From positions 80,250-144,249 of the forward strand of contig JAWODV010000042.1 of assembly GCA_046483075.1 (NCBI GenBank): a stretch of 64,000 nt of DNA, written 5' to 3'. A program made the translations under genes and the position numbers. Source of the DNA: JASMTM01 sp046483075. GTDB taxonomy: Bacteria; Thermotogota; Thermotogae; Petrotogales; Kosmotogaceae. The notes beneath the pieces were generated by a model. The model searched no databases. It was not told where the DNA came from and was given only the letters and a program-made list of their open reading frames with translations. Positions 17,150 to 26,438 of this stretch are shown here, one piece after another; within the stretch, counting starts at the first letter, position 1; each line of letters starts with the position of its first letter.

Positions 17150-18552
17150 TGTTCAAGAAATGCCCTGTAGGCTCTATACGTTTCAAACACATCAACTTTC
17201 GATGAAATTTCAAATGGAGAATGCATTCCCAATATAGGTGTTCCTGCATCAAGTACATCCATACCTCTTTCAGCGAAGAACTTGGCAACTGTTCCTCCTC
17301 CACCTTGATCAACTTCACCAAGTAATGATGTTTGCCAGTTTATGTTTTTTTTATTAAGTAGATTTCTTACTGTTCCAATCATTTCTGCACTTGCATCATT
17401 AGTTCCGGCCTTTCCCTTATAACCTGTATATTTAACCAAAACAACACCATGTCCCAATCTGGCAGCATTTGTAAGATCATGCACCTTTTCATGCATCGGG
17501 TTAACTGCAGCACAAACATCTCCAGATAACATTTTAGAATTATCAAGTGCTTTTAATGTATCTTCATAGGGTTGATTGCTACCTTTCAATTGTGCAAGCC
17601 TTGCTATAGCATTAAGCCAGAAATAACTTTTGGCTCCTGTTGTACCTGTGCTTCCAATCTCTTCTTTGTCAAGTAAAAGTACACCAATGTTTGAATTTTC
17701 TTTATTTGCTTCAATAAGAGCTCTGATTGCAGTGTAAGAACATACCCTATCATCCTGTCCGTAGGCACCTATCATTGAACGATCAAAACCGACTTCTCTT
17801 GGTTTATGTATAGGAACAAGTTGAAGTTCTGCGCTAATAAAATCTTCTTCTGTGATTCCATACTTCTCATTCAACATCTTCAAGATATTCAACTTAACAA
17901 GATCTTTTGCATCTTTTTCATTTGATTCAATTGGAATAGTTGCACAGAGCGCGTTCAAATCCTTTCCTTTGAATACTTCACTCACGCTACCCTTTCGATC
18001 ATCAAGATGCGGTAAAAGATCACTTATAGTGAATACTGGATCATCTTCTTTTTCTCCAACTGAAACCTCAATTAATTCCCCGTTTTTATCATAAATGACT
18101 CCATTCAATGCAAGCGGTATATTAAGCCAGTGGTATTTTTTTACTCCACCATAATAATGTGTTTTTAGTAAAAGATATCCACTTTTCTCCTGAAGTGGTA
18201 ATGGTTTTAAATCAAGTCTTGGAGAATCGATATGAGCTGCTAAAAGTTTTAAGCCTTTTTCCAGACTTGAATTTAATTTAAAGGCAAGTATAGCTTTTGA
18301 TGACTTCACAAAGTAAACGCCTTCAGATGCTTCAAACTGCTTTTTTGAATTGATTTTATCCAAAGAAATATAACCCTTTGATTTTAAAAACTCTTCAAAA
18401 AAAGCTACTGAACTTCTCTCCGTTTTTGCCCTTTGAAGAAAATCCATATAATCCTGCGAAAATCCTTCCACCTCATTTTTTTCAACTTTGAACCATGCAT
18501 TTTCCGACGAATGAATAAGTTGTTTTCTTAAATCTTTTAAATTATTCTTCAA
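17146..18552 (-). CDS. M18 family aminopeptidase
   Basis: A 468-residue M18 metallopeptidase, dodecameric in known members, releasing N-terminal (often acidic or neutral) residues from peptides. Zinc-site motifs include LLAAHIDSPRLDLKP, LDKEEIGSTGTTGA with the catalytic glutamates, and a C-terminal GMHSPFEISSKVD. The start is TTG at 18552 with GGAGG upstream; the first codons read MKNNLKDLRKQL. It is the first gene of a short unit with nth. Peptide breakdown suits an organism that ferments amino acids. Confidence 0.93.
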   Translation of the reverse strand: MKNNLKDLRKQLIHSSENAWFKVEKNEVEGFSQDYMDFLQRAKTERSSVAFFEEFLKSKGYISLDKINSKKQFEASEGVYFVKSSKAILAFKLNSSLEKGLKLLAAHIDSPRLDLKPLPLQEKSGYLLLKTHYYGGVKKYHWLNIPLALNGVIYDKNGELIEVSVGEKEDDPVFTISDLLPHLDDRKGSVSEVFKGKDLNALCATIPIESNEKDAKDLVKLNILKMLNEKYGITEEDFISAELQLVPIHKPREVGFDRSMIGAYGQDDRVCSYTAIRALIEANKENSNIGVLLLDKEEIGSTGTTGAKSYFWLNAIARLAQLKGSNQPYEDTLKALDNSKMLSGDVCAAVNPMHEKVHDLTNAARLGHGVVLVKYTGYKGKAGTNDASAEMIGTVRNLLNKKNINWQTSLLGEVDQGGGGTVAKFFAERGMDVLDAGTPILGMHSPFEISSKVDVFETYRAYRAFLEQ

Positions 18553-18699
18553 AACTACACCTCCTTATTTTTTACAATTTTACCACCTTAGAAAATCCAT
18601 GTCTTAAATGATTGCAAAATACCATGATTGTTTATACTGTATAATTGTAACGAAAAAAAATTAATTGAAGAATATAGAATTTTCTAAAAGGTGATTCAT

Positions 18700-19263
18700 T
18701 TGAACGAAAAGAAGCTTATAGAGGGTCTAAAGAAAAAAAAGATATGGGCATATGAAGTCCTTTACAATGAATATGCTCCGAAACTGGGTAGCGTTATTAA
18801 GTCGTATTTGAAGACTGATGATGTTGAAGATGTTTTACAGGAAACATTTATAAAGGTTTTCAAAAGTATAAAGAGGTTTCGTGGAGATTCTAAATTGTCT
18901 ACCTGGTTATACAGAATAACAGTGAACGTTTGTAAAGACATAATAGCAAAAAGAAAAAAAAGAAAGCAATTTTTAACAGATTTTCAGGATCGGGAAGAAA
19001 ATTATAACCTGAATCCAAAATCCAGCACAAACGTTTTTAAGGAAGTAATGGATGAACTGAGCTATGAAGAACTTATGGAAATCGTAAACAAACTTTCAGA
19101 AGAAGACAGGTTGCTGATAAAATTAAGAGATGTTGATGGTCTGGCATACGCTGAAATAGCCGATATTATTGATAAACCGGTGGGCACAGTAAAAAGCAAA
19201 CTTCATTACGCTCGTAAACGTCTAAGAGATATGCTAGAGGAGGTAGATTATCATGTTAGATAA
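18700..19263 (+). CDS. ECF-family RNA polymerase sigma factor
   Basis: About 187 residues with region 2 (LYNEYAPKLGSVIKSYL, then DVEDVLQETFIKVFKSI) and region 4 (LAYAEIADIIDKPVGTVKS, the helix-turn-helix that reads the -35 box). I prefer TTG 18700, spaced from AAGGTGAT; an in-frame GTG at 18691 overlaps that site. The next gene overlaps its end by 11 nt and looks like its anti-sigma partner. A TATAAT-like box lies near 18640. ECF factors usually answer envelope stress, and the third gene encodes an exported protein. Confidence 0.92.
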   Translation: MNEKKLIEGLKKKKIWAYEVLYNEYAPKLGSVIKSYLKTDDVEDVLQETFIKVFKSIKRFRGDSKLSTWLYRITVNVCKDIIAKRKKRKQFLTDFQDREENYNLNPKSSTNVFKEVMDELSYEELMEIVNKLSEEDRLLIKLRDVDGLAYAEIADIIDKPVGTVKSKLHYARKRLRDMLEEVDYHVR

Positions 19264-19693
19264 CAATAACTTTGACGAATTGCTCAATAACAAAAATAAA
19301 CCTCACGATATTAGTGAAAAAGAAAAAGAAGAACTAAGGAAGTATTTAAAATTCATTGAGGCTTATAAACATAGAACATCTTATAATCCTGGAGATAATA
19401 CAAAGGATAAGGTTTTAAATGGCATTAAAAAGAAAAAATTTATTCCATACCGAATAGCAGTGGCGGCAGCTGCATGCTTTTTAGTACTTTTCACAGGTAT
19501 CAACTTTATATCAACAAATACAATAATAATTGCAAATAAAAATGCCCCCGAATCAAATAATGGGATAGAAAGAAGTGCGAACCTATCTACATTTGAAGAT
19601 ATCGACGAAGAATTGATGAGACGTTCTGCGGGCTTTTTCAGCGAAAGCAACAATTCTGAATCGGATTATATGGTACTTGGAACAGGATTTTAA
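19253..19693 (+). CDS. Candidate anti-sigma factor, single-pass membrane protein
   Basis: A 146-residue protein with a charged N-terminal cytoplasmic part (residues 1-62), one transmembrane helix (about 64-82, YRIAVAAAACFLVLFTGINF) and a short external tail. Position directly after the ECF sigma gene with an 11-nt overlap, plus this topology, makes it the likely anti-sigma factor. It has no HxxxCxxC zinc motif, so it does not match the classical ZAS family by eye. The function is inferred from context. Confidence 0.65.
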   Translation: MLDNNNFDELLNNKNKPHDISEKEKEELRKYLKFIEAYKHRTSYNPGDNTKDKVLNGIKKKKFIPYRIAVAAAACFLVLFTGINFISTNTIIIANKNAPESNNGIERSANLSTFEDIDEELMRRSAGFFSESNNSESDYMVLGTGF

Positions 19694-19706
19694 TAGAGGT
19701 TAATAT

Positions 19707-20609
19707 ATGATCAAAAAAATTATTCTCATAAGCATTTTTATTTCCGCATTTTTTAATTTACTTTCTGCTAGCGAAGACGAGAAAAGTCTGCTTGAGAAAA
19801 TTGCAAGAGATTTAAGCAATGCAGTGTATGAAGTGGAACGCTCCGTTAAGGAAGACGGTATTGCTCATGTAGTACGTTATGAGAAAGTATACAAAAGTGG
19901 CTCAAGCAAATTGGTACTGGTGACAACACCTTATCGCAAGTATGCCTGGTATAGAAATCCAAAGGGCGAATATGTTATTCTGGGCAATACTGCTTTGGAG
20001 CCAATGATTCCTATCAGCGATGCAGAAGATGCTTTTATTAATACGATTGAAAATGACAGATATAACATAGAATTTTTCATAGATCTGCCTACTAGTAACA
20101 AATTCATAATTAGCGATGGAGATGTGAGATTTGAAGTAACACTTGATGAAAACAACAGATTGTTTAAACTAGTAAAAAGATATCCCTTTCATACAATTGA
20201 AGTAAACTATAAGAATTATAGTCAGCTTTCGAATGAAGGATCTTTGATGCTTTACAATATTCTGGATGAAAAAACCGTTGTGAATTCACCAATGAAATTC
20301 TCCGAAAATTTTATCAAAAATAACTTCCACTGGAGTGCAATGGACTTTATCCCTTTGAGCGATGACATAAGAGAGTCCTCAATTTATGTGCTTTATTTAT
20401 TTTCCTCAACCATGGGGAGAGTTGTCATCTATTTATTTTCTGGCATATCAACCGAAGAAATAATGGGCAAGATAAATTCAATGTGCAACGAGTTTGGTTT
20501 AGAATATTATGTTGAAGAATTGGAGAATGATAATAATCTGGCTATTATGGGTAACCTGAATGATAAAGAATATGAGCATTTCTTGTCTCAATTGATACCA
20601 GAAAAATAA
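19707..20609 (+). CDS. Exported protein, RseB/LolA-like candidate
   Basis: A 300-residue protein with a clear signal peptide (IKKIILISIFISAFFNLLSA) and no other membrane helix. The following region (KSLLEKIARDLSNAVYEVE, then HVVRYEKVYKSGSSKLVLV) has the pattern of the LolA/RseB/MucB fold, which binds lipid or acyl chains and regulates anti-sigma cleavage in sigma-E systems. It is the third gene of the ECF sigma unit, 13 nt after the candidate anti-sigma gene. I infer an envelope-stress sensor or effector; the family match needs a profile search. Confidence 0.6.
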   Translation: MIKKIILISIFISAFFNLLSASEDEKSLLEKIARDLSNAVYEVERSVKEDGIAHVVRYEKVYKSGSSKLVLVTTPYRKYAWYRNPKGEYVILGNTALEPMIPISDAEDAFINTIENDRYNIEFFIDLPTSNKFIISDGDVRFEVTLDENNRLFKLVKRYPFHTIEVNYKNYSQLSNEGSLMLYNILDEKTVVNSPMKFSENFIKNNFHWSAMDFIPLSDDIRESSIYVLYLFSSTMGRVVIYLFSGISTEEIMGKINSMCNEFGLEYYVEELENDNNLAIMGNLNDKEYEHFLSQLIPEK

Positions 20610-20653
20610 AAAGAGTATAATCTTTTGCATACTCAGTTAACGTATCGTTAATG

Positions 20654-20680
20654 AGCATCTTTAAAAGGATGCTTTGTTTT
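20654..20680 (+). terminator. Terminator after the ECF sigma unit
   Basis: AGCATC (20654-20659) pairs with GATGCT (20668-20673), followed by TTGTTTT. Just before it lie a separate inverted repeat GAGTAT...ATACTC (20613-20634) and the palindrome TTAACG-TAT-CGTTAA (20637-20651). Confidence 0.7.
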
Positions 20681-20682
20681 AT

Positions 20683-20699
20683 TGTATAATGAATAAAAC
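20683..20699 (+). promoter_or_regulatory. perR promoter region with possible Per-box
   Basis: A TATAAT -10 box lies at 20685-20690. The surrounding GTATAAT-G-AATAAAA partly matches the Per-box pattern TTATAATnATTATAA, which would allow autoregulation. No good -35 box is visible. Confidence 0.4.
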
Positions 20700-20719
20700 A
20701 CATGGGAGGCAACTAAAAT

Positions 20720-21145
20720 ATGTTGAGAACCAACGAAGCTGTAAGATATTTAAAAAATAAAGGGTACAGAATAACACCTCAGCGTGTTGCTGTTTTAAAA
20801 GCACTTGAAGGTAATACAGAGCATCCATCAGCTGAGGAAATTTTCAGAACTGTTTTGAAGACACACCCAAATATCTCCATAGCAACAATATACAATGTAT
20901 TAGAGCTACTGGAAAAGGAAAGCTTGATAAATGCAGTTGCACGTGTAAATGGGATGAAACGTTTTGATCCAAATACAAAGGTGCATCCTCATTTTATATG
21001 TAGAAGATGCCATAAGGTTTACGACATTCCTATAGATAGAGAAAAACTTGTTGATTGTTTTAAAGAGATTCCACCAGAAGGTTTTATAACTGAAAATGTA
21101 AAAATTACCCTTGAAGGTATCTGTAAAAACTGCAACAAGAAATAG
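20720..21145 (+). CDS. perR: PerR-type peroxide-responsive Fur-family repressor
   Basis: A 141-residue Fur-family regulator. The structural zinc site is C94-x2-C97 and C135-x2-C138. The regulatory metal site of Bacillus PerR (H37, D85, H91, H93, D104) is matched at constant spacing by H35, D83, H89, H91 and D102; the aspartate at 102 is what separates PerR from Fur. Metal-catalysed histidine oxidation would release it from DNA under peroxide, a sensible control in an anaerobe rich in iron-sulfur enzymes. ATG follows GGGAGG. It lies upstream of pheS in the same direction. Confidence 0.88.
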   Translation: MLRTNEAVRYLKNKGYRITPQRVAVLKALEGNTEHPSAEEIFRTVLKTHPNISIATIYNVLELLEKESLINAVARVNGMKRFDPNTKVHPHFICRRCHKVYDIPIDREKLVDCFKEIPPEGFITENVKITLEGICKNCNKK

Positions 21146-21175
21146 CTTCGCTATAATGCTACTGGAGGTGTTTTG

Positions 21176-22204
21176 ATGTCCGAAAATCAACAATTTTCAC
21201 TTGATGAAGCAATTAGTGAGATAGAAAACTTATCATCATTAAATGAACTTCAAAATGTTAAATCAAAATATCTGGGAAAAAAAGGCATTATCACTGCCAT
21301 GTTTAAGCAAATCAAGGATATTCCAGCGGATGAAAGAAAAGACTTTGGAAAAAGTGTCAATAAATACAAGAATGAAATAGAAAAACAACTTGAAATAAAA
21401 AGAAAGCAAATAGAAGAAGAAAAACACAAACTAAAGGAGCTCAGTCAAAAAAAAGACTTCACCATGCCAGGTGCAAAAAGAGAGATAGGTTCGTTGCATC
21501 TTATCACTCAGACTCTTAATGAAATTCAGGATATATGGGTAAGCATGGGTTTTGAAGTAGTAACGGGTCCCGAGATTGAAACGCCTTATTATAATTTCGA
21601 GGCATTAAATACTCCCGAATGGCACCCTGCAAGAGATATGCACGATACCTTTTATGTTGAAGAAAACAAACTTTTACGAACCCACACTTCTCCCGTTCAG
21701 GTAAGAACAATGGAAAACAGAGAACCTCCCATAGCAATCTTTTCTCCAGGAAGATGTTTTAGAAAAGATACGCCAGATATGACACATATCCCCATGTTCA
21801 CTCAATTTGAAGTACTCTATGTTGATAGAGAAGTATCCGCTGCGCATCTTAAAGGTGTACTTGAAAATTTTGTTAAAAGGATACTTGGTGAAAAAAGAGA
21901 AGTTCGTCTTAGACCCAGCTTCTTCCCTTTCACAGAACCAAGCTTTGAAGTTGATGTTTCCTGTGGAATCTGTATGGGAAAAGGTTGTAGAAGCTGTGGA
22001 GGTACTGGTTGGGTAGAAATACTGGGTGCCGGGATAGTTCATCCCAATGTTTTGAGTAATGTTGGATATGATCCAGAAAAATGGTCAGGCTTTGCCCTGG
22101 GTACCGGCGTGGAAAGAATTGCTATGCTTAAATATAATCTTTCAGATATTCGAGATCTTTTACGTAATGATAAACGATTTCTTAAAGCATTCAGGGGGGG
22201 GTAG
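21176..22204 (+). CDS. pheS: Phenylalanine--tRNA ligase alpha subunit
   Basis: A 342-residue catalytic alpha subunit. The N-terminal coiled coil (about residues 10-95) is followed by class II motif 2 (LLRTHTSPVQVRTME, then FSPGRCFRKDTPD) and motif 3 (GFALGTGVERIAMLKY). A four-cysteine segment CGICMGKGCRSCGGTGW near residue 265 occurs in many bacterial PheS proteins. ATG 21176 lies 7 nt after GGAGG. pheT follows 4 nt later, encoding the partner of the alpha2-beta2 enzyme. Confidence 0.97.
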   Translation: MSENQQFSLDEAISEIENLSSLNELQNVKSKYLGKKGIITAMFKQIKDIPADERKDFGKSVNKYKNEIEKQLEIKRKQIEEEKHKLKELSQKKDFTMPGAKREIGSLHLITQTLNEIQDIWVSMGFEVVTGPEIETPYYNFEALNTPEWHPARDMHDTFYVEENKLLRTHTSPVQVRTMENREPPIAIFSPGRCFRKDTPDMTHIPMFTQFEVLYVDREVSAAHLKGVLENFVKRILGEKREVRLRPSFFPFTEPSFEVDVSCGICMGKGCRSCGGTGWVEILGAGIVHPNVLSNVGYDPEKWSGFALGTGVERIAMLKYNLSDIRDLLRNDKRFLKAFRGG

Positions 22205-22208
22205 TTGA

Positions 22209-24557
22209 ATGAGATATCCAGTTGAATGGATAAAAGATAACGTAAAACTACCTGATATTACTGACAGAGAACTATCAAGAAAAGTATCATTAAGTGGCAC
22301 TGAAGTAGAATCTATTGAATATCCATGGAACTATATTGAGGGAGCTATGTCAGCAAGAATAGAAAAAGTCGAAAAGCATCCTGGTGCCGACAATCTTGTT
22401 ATTACAGAAGTTAATACAGGTAAAGAAAAGGCTGCAATAGTTACCTCTGACAAAACAGTAAAAAAAGGAGAGTATGTAATAGCAATACTTAAGGGGGGCA
22501 AAATCTGGGATTTAGAAATAAGAGAACGTGAGTTCCAGGGCAAAATCTCCGAAGGTATGTTTATCTCACTTGAAGAAATGAAATTTGAAGAAAAGTCTGA
22601 GAGAATTTTTCGTTTTGACCAACCTGTGGAACTGGGTATCGATGCAAAAAAACTTCTTAAACTCGATTCTCCGGTAATTGAAGTAGAACTAACTGCAAAC
22701 AGAGGTGACTGCCTGTCAATACTTGGGATAGCCAGGGAATTCTCTGCAATTTTTAACGAAGATATCTCTCTTCCTCCGGCAAAGAGTAATCCCGAAGGCA
22801 ACGAAAAATTAACCGTTAAGATAGATGATGATGGTTGTATTAGGTATACTGCTTTGATGATTGATAATATAGAGATCAAACCTTCACCGCTATGGCTTAA
22901 AAGAAGGCTCATTTCAGCGGGGCTTAGACCAATAAACAATGTTGTTGATATTACCAACTATATTATGCTTGAAACAGGACATCCCGTTCATGCTTTTGAT
23001 GTTGATAAAATTGGTGGTTCAAAAATTGTTGTCCGATCTTCAAAGACCAACGAAAGAATCACGCTACTGGATGGAACAGAGATTGAATTAAAGCCAGATG
23101 ATCTATTAATAACTAATGGAAAAGAACCTCTGGCGCTGGCAGGTATTATGGGTGGAGTAAATTCAGGTATTTCCGAAAGGACCAATAAAGTTCTTCTGGA
23201 GGTAGCTGTGTTTGACCCAATTCGAATTAGAAAGACATCCCGTAGATTGGGGCTTACCACTGATAGTTCATACAGATTTGAAAGAGGTGTCGATTCTGAA
23301 AACTCTGAATATGTAATAAAGCGCCTTGCAGATTTACTCATTGATCTTGCAGATGCAAAACCGGTAACAAAAATTGTTGACGAAGGAACCACCTTTCAAA
23401 AGAAAAAAATACATCTGAGGAAGTGGAAGGTTGATCAGGTACTTGGTTCAGTAATTCCAATAGATAGTATCTCAGAAATACTGAACAAACTCAGCTTTTC
23501 ACTTGAAGTAAAGGGTGATGGATGGGATGTGACTGTTCCATCACACAGATTTGATATCGAGCAAGAGATTGATCTCGTCGAAGAAATTGGTAGAATATAT
23601 GGATATGACAGAATAAATTCAAAAATTCCACAACTACCTGCAAAGGGAGCAGGTATTCCCTTAGAACTTAAAAAAATAAGGAAAGTTAAAAATGTTTTGA
23701 GCGGTCTTGGATTTTTCGAAACTATCACATACAGTTTTATCAGTCCTGAAGGCCCGGAAAAATTAGGACAGACTTACAAAATGTTACAAAATCCATTGTC
23801 TCTTGATATGGCAGCGCTCAGACCATCCCAAATTTATGGATTATTGGACGTAGCTTCTTATAACATAAGAAGGCAAAATGTTGATTTGAAATTATTTGAA
23901 ATAGGCAATATTTTCACATCCGATTCAAAGGAAAAGAAGGTTCTGGGACTACTTGAGACCGGAGTGGAGAATCCCGAAGACTACACCGATAAAAGAGAAA
24001 TTTCCTTCTATAGCTTTAAGGGAAAACTGGAGACAATTCTCGAATCTCTTGGGTATAACTTTAGTTTTACAAAATCAGAAGAGACTTTTCTAGAAGAACG
24101 TGCCTCCTTTGATATTCAACTTGACGGAAAGAAAATTGGCTTTGCCGGTATAATGGACACCAGAATTATTGAAAAAGATTACGACATAAAAAATCAGGAC
24201 GTTTATGTAGCCGAGATTGAACTAACTGATCTAGAGTCTAAAAATATTATTCATAAAGAAAAATTTGCAATTTCTCAGTATCCGAGGGTTTTCAGAGATC
24301 TCTCCTTCATTATGAAACGGAATATGCCCTACGAAGAAATTGAAAAGGCAATTGTTAATAGTTCAGATGAAATACTAAGTGAGATAAAACTTAAAGATAT
24401 TTACACGGGTAAGGGTATTCCAGAAGGTGAAAAAAGTGTGACTATAACTCTGATTTTTGAATCCTTTAACGAAACGCTAAAAGATGAAAAGGTTAATGCT
24501 GAGGTTAATAAAATTATAGAAGCAATTGAAACCCTTGGAGTGAAATTACGTGGATGA
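22209..24557 (+). CDS. pheT: Phenylalanine--tRNA ligase beta subunit
   Basis: A 782-residue beta subunit with the usual domains in order: N-terminal EMAP-type tRNA-binding domain (to about 150), B3/B4 editing domain (about 210-380, with NVVDITNYIMLETGHPVHAFD), B5, a catalytic-like core, and the C-terminal ferredoxin-fold anticodon-binding domain starting near SQYPRVFRDLSFIM. ATG 22209 uses the G-rich end of pheS as ribosome binding site. It overlaps the phosphatase gene by 8 nt. Confidence 0.97.
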   Translation: MRYPVEWIKDNVKLPDITDRELSRKVSLSGTEVESIEYPWNYIEGAMSARIEKVEKHPGADNLVITEVNTGKEKAAIVTSDKTVKKGEYVIAILKGGKIWDLEIREREFQGKISEGMFISLEEMKFEEKSERIFRFDQPVELGIDAKKLLKLDSPVIEVELTANRGDCLSILGIAREFSAIFNEDISLPPAKSNPEGNEKLTVKIDDDGCIRYTALMIDNIEIKPSPLWLKRRLISAGLRPINNVVDITNYIMLETGHPVHAFDVDKIGGSKIVVRSSKTNERITLLDGTEIELKPDDLLITNGKEPLALAGIMGGVNSGISERTNKVLLEVAVFDPIRIRKTSRRLGLTTDSSYRFERGVDSENSEYVIKRLADLLIDLADAKPVTKIVDEGTTFQKKKIHLRKWKVDQVLGSVIPIDSISEILNKLSFSLEVKGDGWDVTVPSHRFDIEQEIDLVEEIGRIYGYDRINSKIPQLPAKGAGIPLELKKIRKVKNVLSGLGFFETITYSFISPEGPEKLGQTYKMLQNPLSLDMAALRPSQIYGLLDVASYNIRRQNVDLKLFEIGNIFTSDSKEKKVLGLLETGVENPEDYTDKREISFYSFKGKLETILESLGYNFSFTKSEETFLEERASFDIQLDGKKIGFAGIMDTRIIEKDYDIKNQDVYVAEIELTDLESKNIIHKEKFAISQYPRVFRDLSFIMKRNMPYEEIEKAIVNSSDEILSEIKLKDIYTGKGIPEGEKSVTITLIFESFNETLKDEKVNAEVNKIIEAIETLGVKLRG

Positions 24558-25341
24558 AGCGGGGCTATCATCCATTGCAAGAAAATTAGAGGAAAAGATA
24601 AAAGAACTCTGGAAATTACTAAATTTGGAAACTCGAAAAAACATAAAAAGGAAATCAGGGTTTAGAGATATAGTTACAGAAGCCGATTTACAAATGGAGA
24701 ATTGGATAAAATCATATGTACATAAACTGCTCCCCGAAGCTTCTTTCCTTGGAGAAGAAACTTCAGAAGTTACCAGGGGCGAACTATTGTGGATACTCGA
24801 TCCTATTGATGGTACAACCAATTTTTCTCGAATGAATCCGCATTTTTCAACAAGTATAGCTCTTGTTAATAAAGATGAAGTTCTTTTAGGGGTTACTTAT
24901 GATCCATCCACAAATGAAATGTTCACATCTGTAAAAACCAAAGGAGCCTTTCTAAACGGAAAGCAGATTCATACGAGTAATATCGAGAAGTTAACAGAGT
25001 GCTCTGTTCATACCGGGCTACAATACTCCTCATCAAATTCATACGAAAGACTCTGTGAAAGAATGAATAAAGCCATAAGAAAATGTCGGGCCCTAAGAAT
25101 TACAGGCAGTGCGTGCCTGGATTTGTGCTATGTTTCAGCTGGTAGAGCTGAAGTTTTTTGGGAAGAAAACTTGAAACCCTGGGATGTCGCAGCTGGAATA
25201 ATAATTGTACATGAAGCGGGAGGAAGCGTTTCAAGTTGTTTAGATGAGAAATTCGATCTATTCCATCCAAATATCTATGCAACAAACGGAAATAAAAAAT
25301 TATCTAATGATTTTTACAACAAGGTGCTTAATAATTGCTGA
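24550..25341 (+). CDS. Inositol monophosphatase family protein
   Basis: A 263-residue Mg-dependent phosphatase of the IMPase/FBPase/SuhB family. It has FLGEETSE (metal ligand Glu), WILDPIDGTTNFSR (DPIDGT motif) and KPWDVAAGIIIVHEAGG. Members hydrolyse inositol-1-phosphate, fructose-1,6-bisphosphate or related sugars, and the exact substrate is not evident here. It starts at GTG 24550 within the end of pheT, so it is cotranscribed. Its 3' end overlaps the convergent glf gene by 14 nt. Confidence 0.9.
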   Translation: MDEAGLSSIARKLEEKIKELWKLLNLETRKNIKRKSGFRDIVTEADLQMENWIKSYVHKLLPEASFLGEETSEVTRGELLWILDPIDGTTNFSRMNPHFSTSIALVNKDEVLLGVTYDPSTNEMFTSVKTKGAFLNGKQIHTSNIEKLTECSVHTGLQYSSSNSYERLCERMNKAIRKCRALRITGSACLDLCYVSAGRAEVFWEENLKPWDVAAGIIIVHEAGGSVSSCLDEKFDLFHPNIYATNGNKKLSNDFYNKVLNNC

Positions 25342-26434
25342 GCTTTTTTTGAACTGCTGATATTACCTGATCCATATTGTAATACTTATATTCTGCCAAT
25401 CGACCAACTAACAAAAAATTTCGACTACTTTCCAGTTGTTCTACCTCTTCCATATATCTTGTACGTCGTTCTATATTCTCATTTGTGGGAACAATGTAAT
25501 ATGGCTCACCTTCTTCTTTAGGATATTCAAAGCAAACAGTTGTTTTATTTGTATTCTGTCCTTCCTTCAGAAAATGCTTGAATTCAGTTATCCTTGTCCA
25601 GTCATAGTCACCCGGATAATTCACCACAGATACTGGTTGATAATATTCCTTTTCAAAAGTCTTTAGTTTTAACTCAAGCGAACGATATTGCAGTCTTCCA
25701 TATTTGTAATCAAAAAATCTGTCCAGTTCTCCTGTATAAACTGTCAAATCGCACGAAAGATCATCTTTTATTTCAAAGTAATCAGCACCCGCAAGTATAG
25801 ATATATTGTTGTGATTCAACATATTTCTAACAAGCGTTGTATAGCCATTTAATGGAATTCCCTGATATTTGTCAGAAAAATATCTGTCATCACGATTTGT
25901 CCTTACAGGTATTCTTTTTGCCAACCCGGGCGACAGATTTTCAGGATCAGTTTCCCATTGTTTTCGTGTATAACCTTCGAAAAACTTTCTGTAAAGGTAA
26001 TCTCCAACCTGTGAAATAACCGCATCTTTGAAATTCTTTGGTGGATTAGAAAAAACCGAATCCTTTACTTCATTTTTTAGAAAATCTCTGACTTCCTTTG
26101 AACCAATGCTAACACCATACAACTGGCAGATGGTATCTCTATTTATTGGAAAGGTCACATACATGCCGTCAACATAACTTCTTACCCTGTGTTGATAATA
26201 TTCAAATTCTGAAAACCTATTAACAAAATTCCATGCATTTTCATCGTTTGTGTGGAAAATATGAGGACCATATTTATGTATGGTTATTCCATTTTTATCC
26301 TTATAGTCATAGCAGTGTCCGGCAATATGATTCAATCGTTCAATAACCAGAACAGTATTCCCCCGTTCTGCAAGTAATCTCGCTGCTGTTGATCCTGCCA
26401 GACCTGCACCAACCACTATTATGTTCCATTTCAT
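25328..26434 (-). CDS. glf: UDP-galactopyranose mutase
   Basis: A 368-residue FAD enzyme that interconverts UDP-galactopyranose and UDP-galactofuranose. The dinucleotide-binding motif VVGAGLAGSTAARLLAERG is at the N-terminus, followed by GHCYDYKDKNGITIHKYGPH and HTNDENAWNFV, all diagnostic for Glf. ATG 26434 is chosen because GGGGAGTG lies just upstream. It follows the GT2 gene by 4 nt. This places galactofuranose synthesis in the envelope glycan cluster, with the GT2 protein a plausible galactofuranosyltransferase. Confidence 0.95.
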   Translation of the reverse strand: MKWNIIVVGAGLAGSTAARLLAERGNTVLVIERLNHIAGHCYDYKDKNGITIHKYGPHIFHTNDENAWNFVNRFSEFEYYQHRVRSYVDGMYVTFPINRDTICQLYGVSIGSKEVRDFLKNEVKDSVFSNPPKNFKDAVISQVGDYLYRKFFEGYTRKQWETDPENLSPGLAKRIPVRTNRDDRYFSDKYQGIPLNGYTTLVRNMLNHNNISILAGADYFEIKDDLSCDLTVYTGELDRFFDYKYGRLQYRSLELKLKTFEKEYYQPVSVVNYPGDYDWTRITEFKHFLKEGQNTNKTTVCFEYPKEEGEPYYIVPTNENIERRTRYMEEVEQLESSRNFLLVGRLAEYKYYNMDQVISAVQKKLSNY

Positions 26435-26438
26435 AAAA

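Noticed and set aside
20637..20651. Palindrome TTAACG-TAT-CGTTAA as an independent operator
   Set aside because: It lies between the sigma unit and its terminator, where secondary structure from transcript ends is common; nothing links it to a specific regulator.
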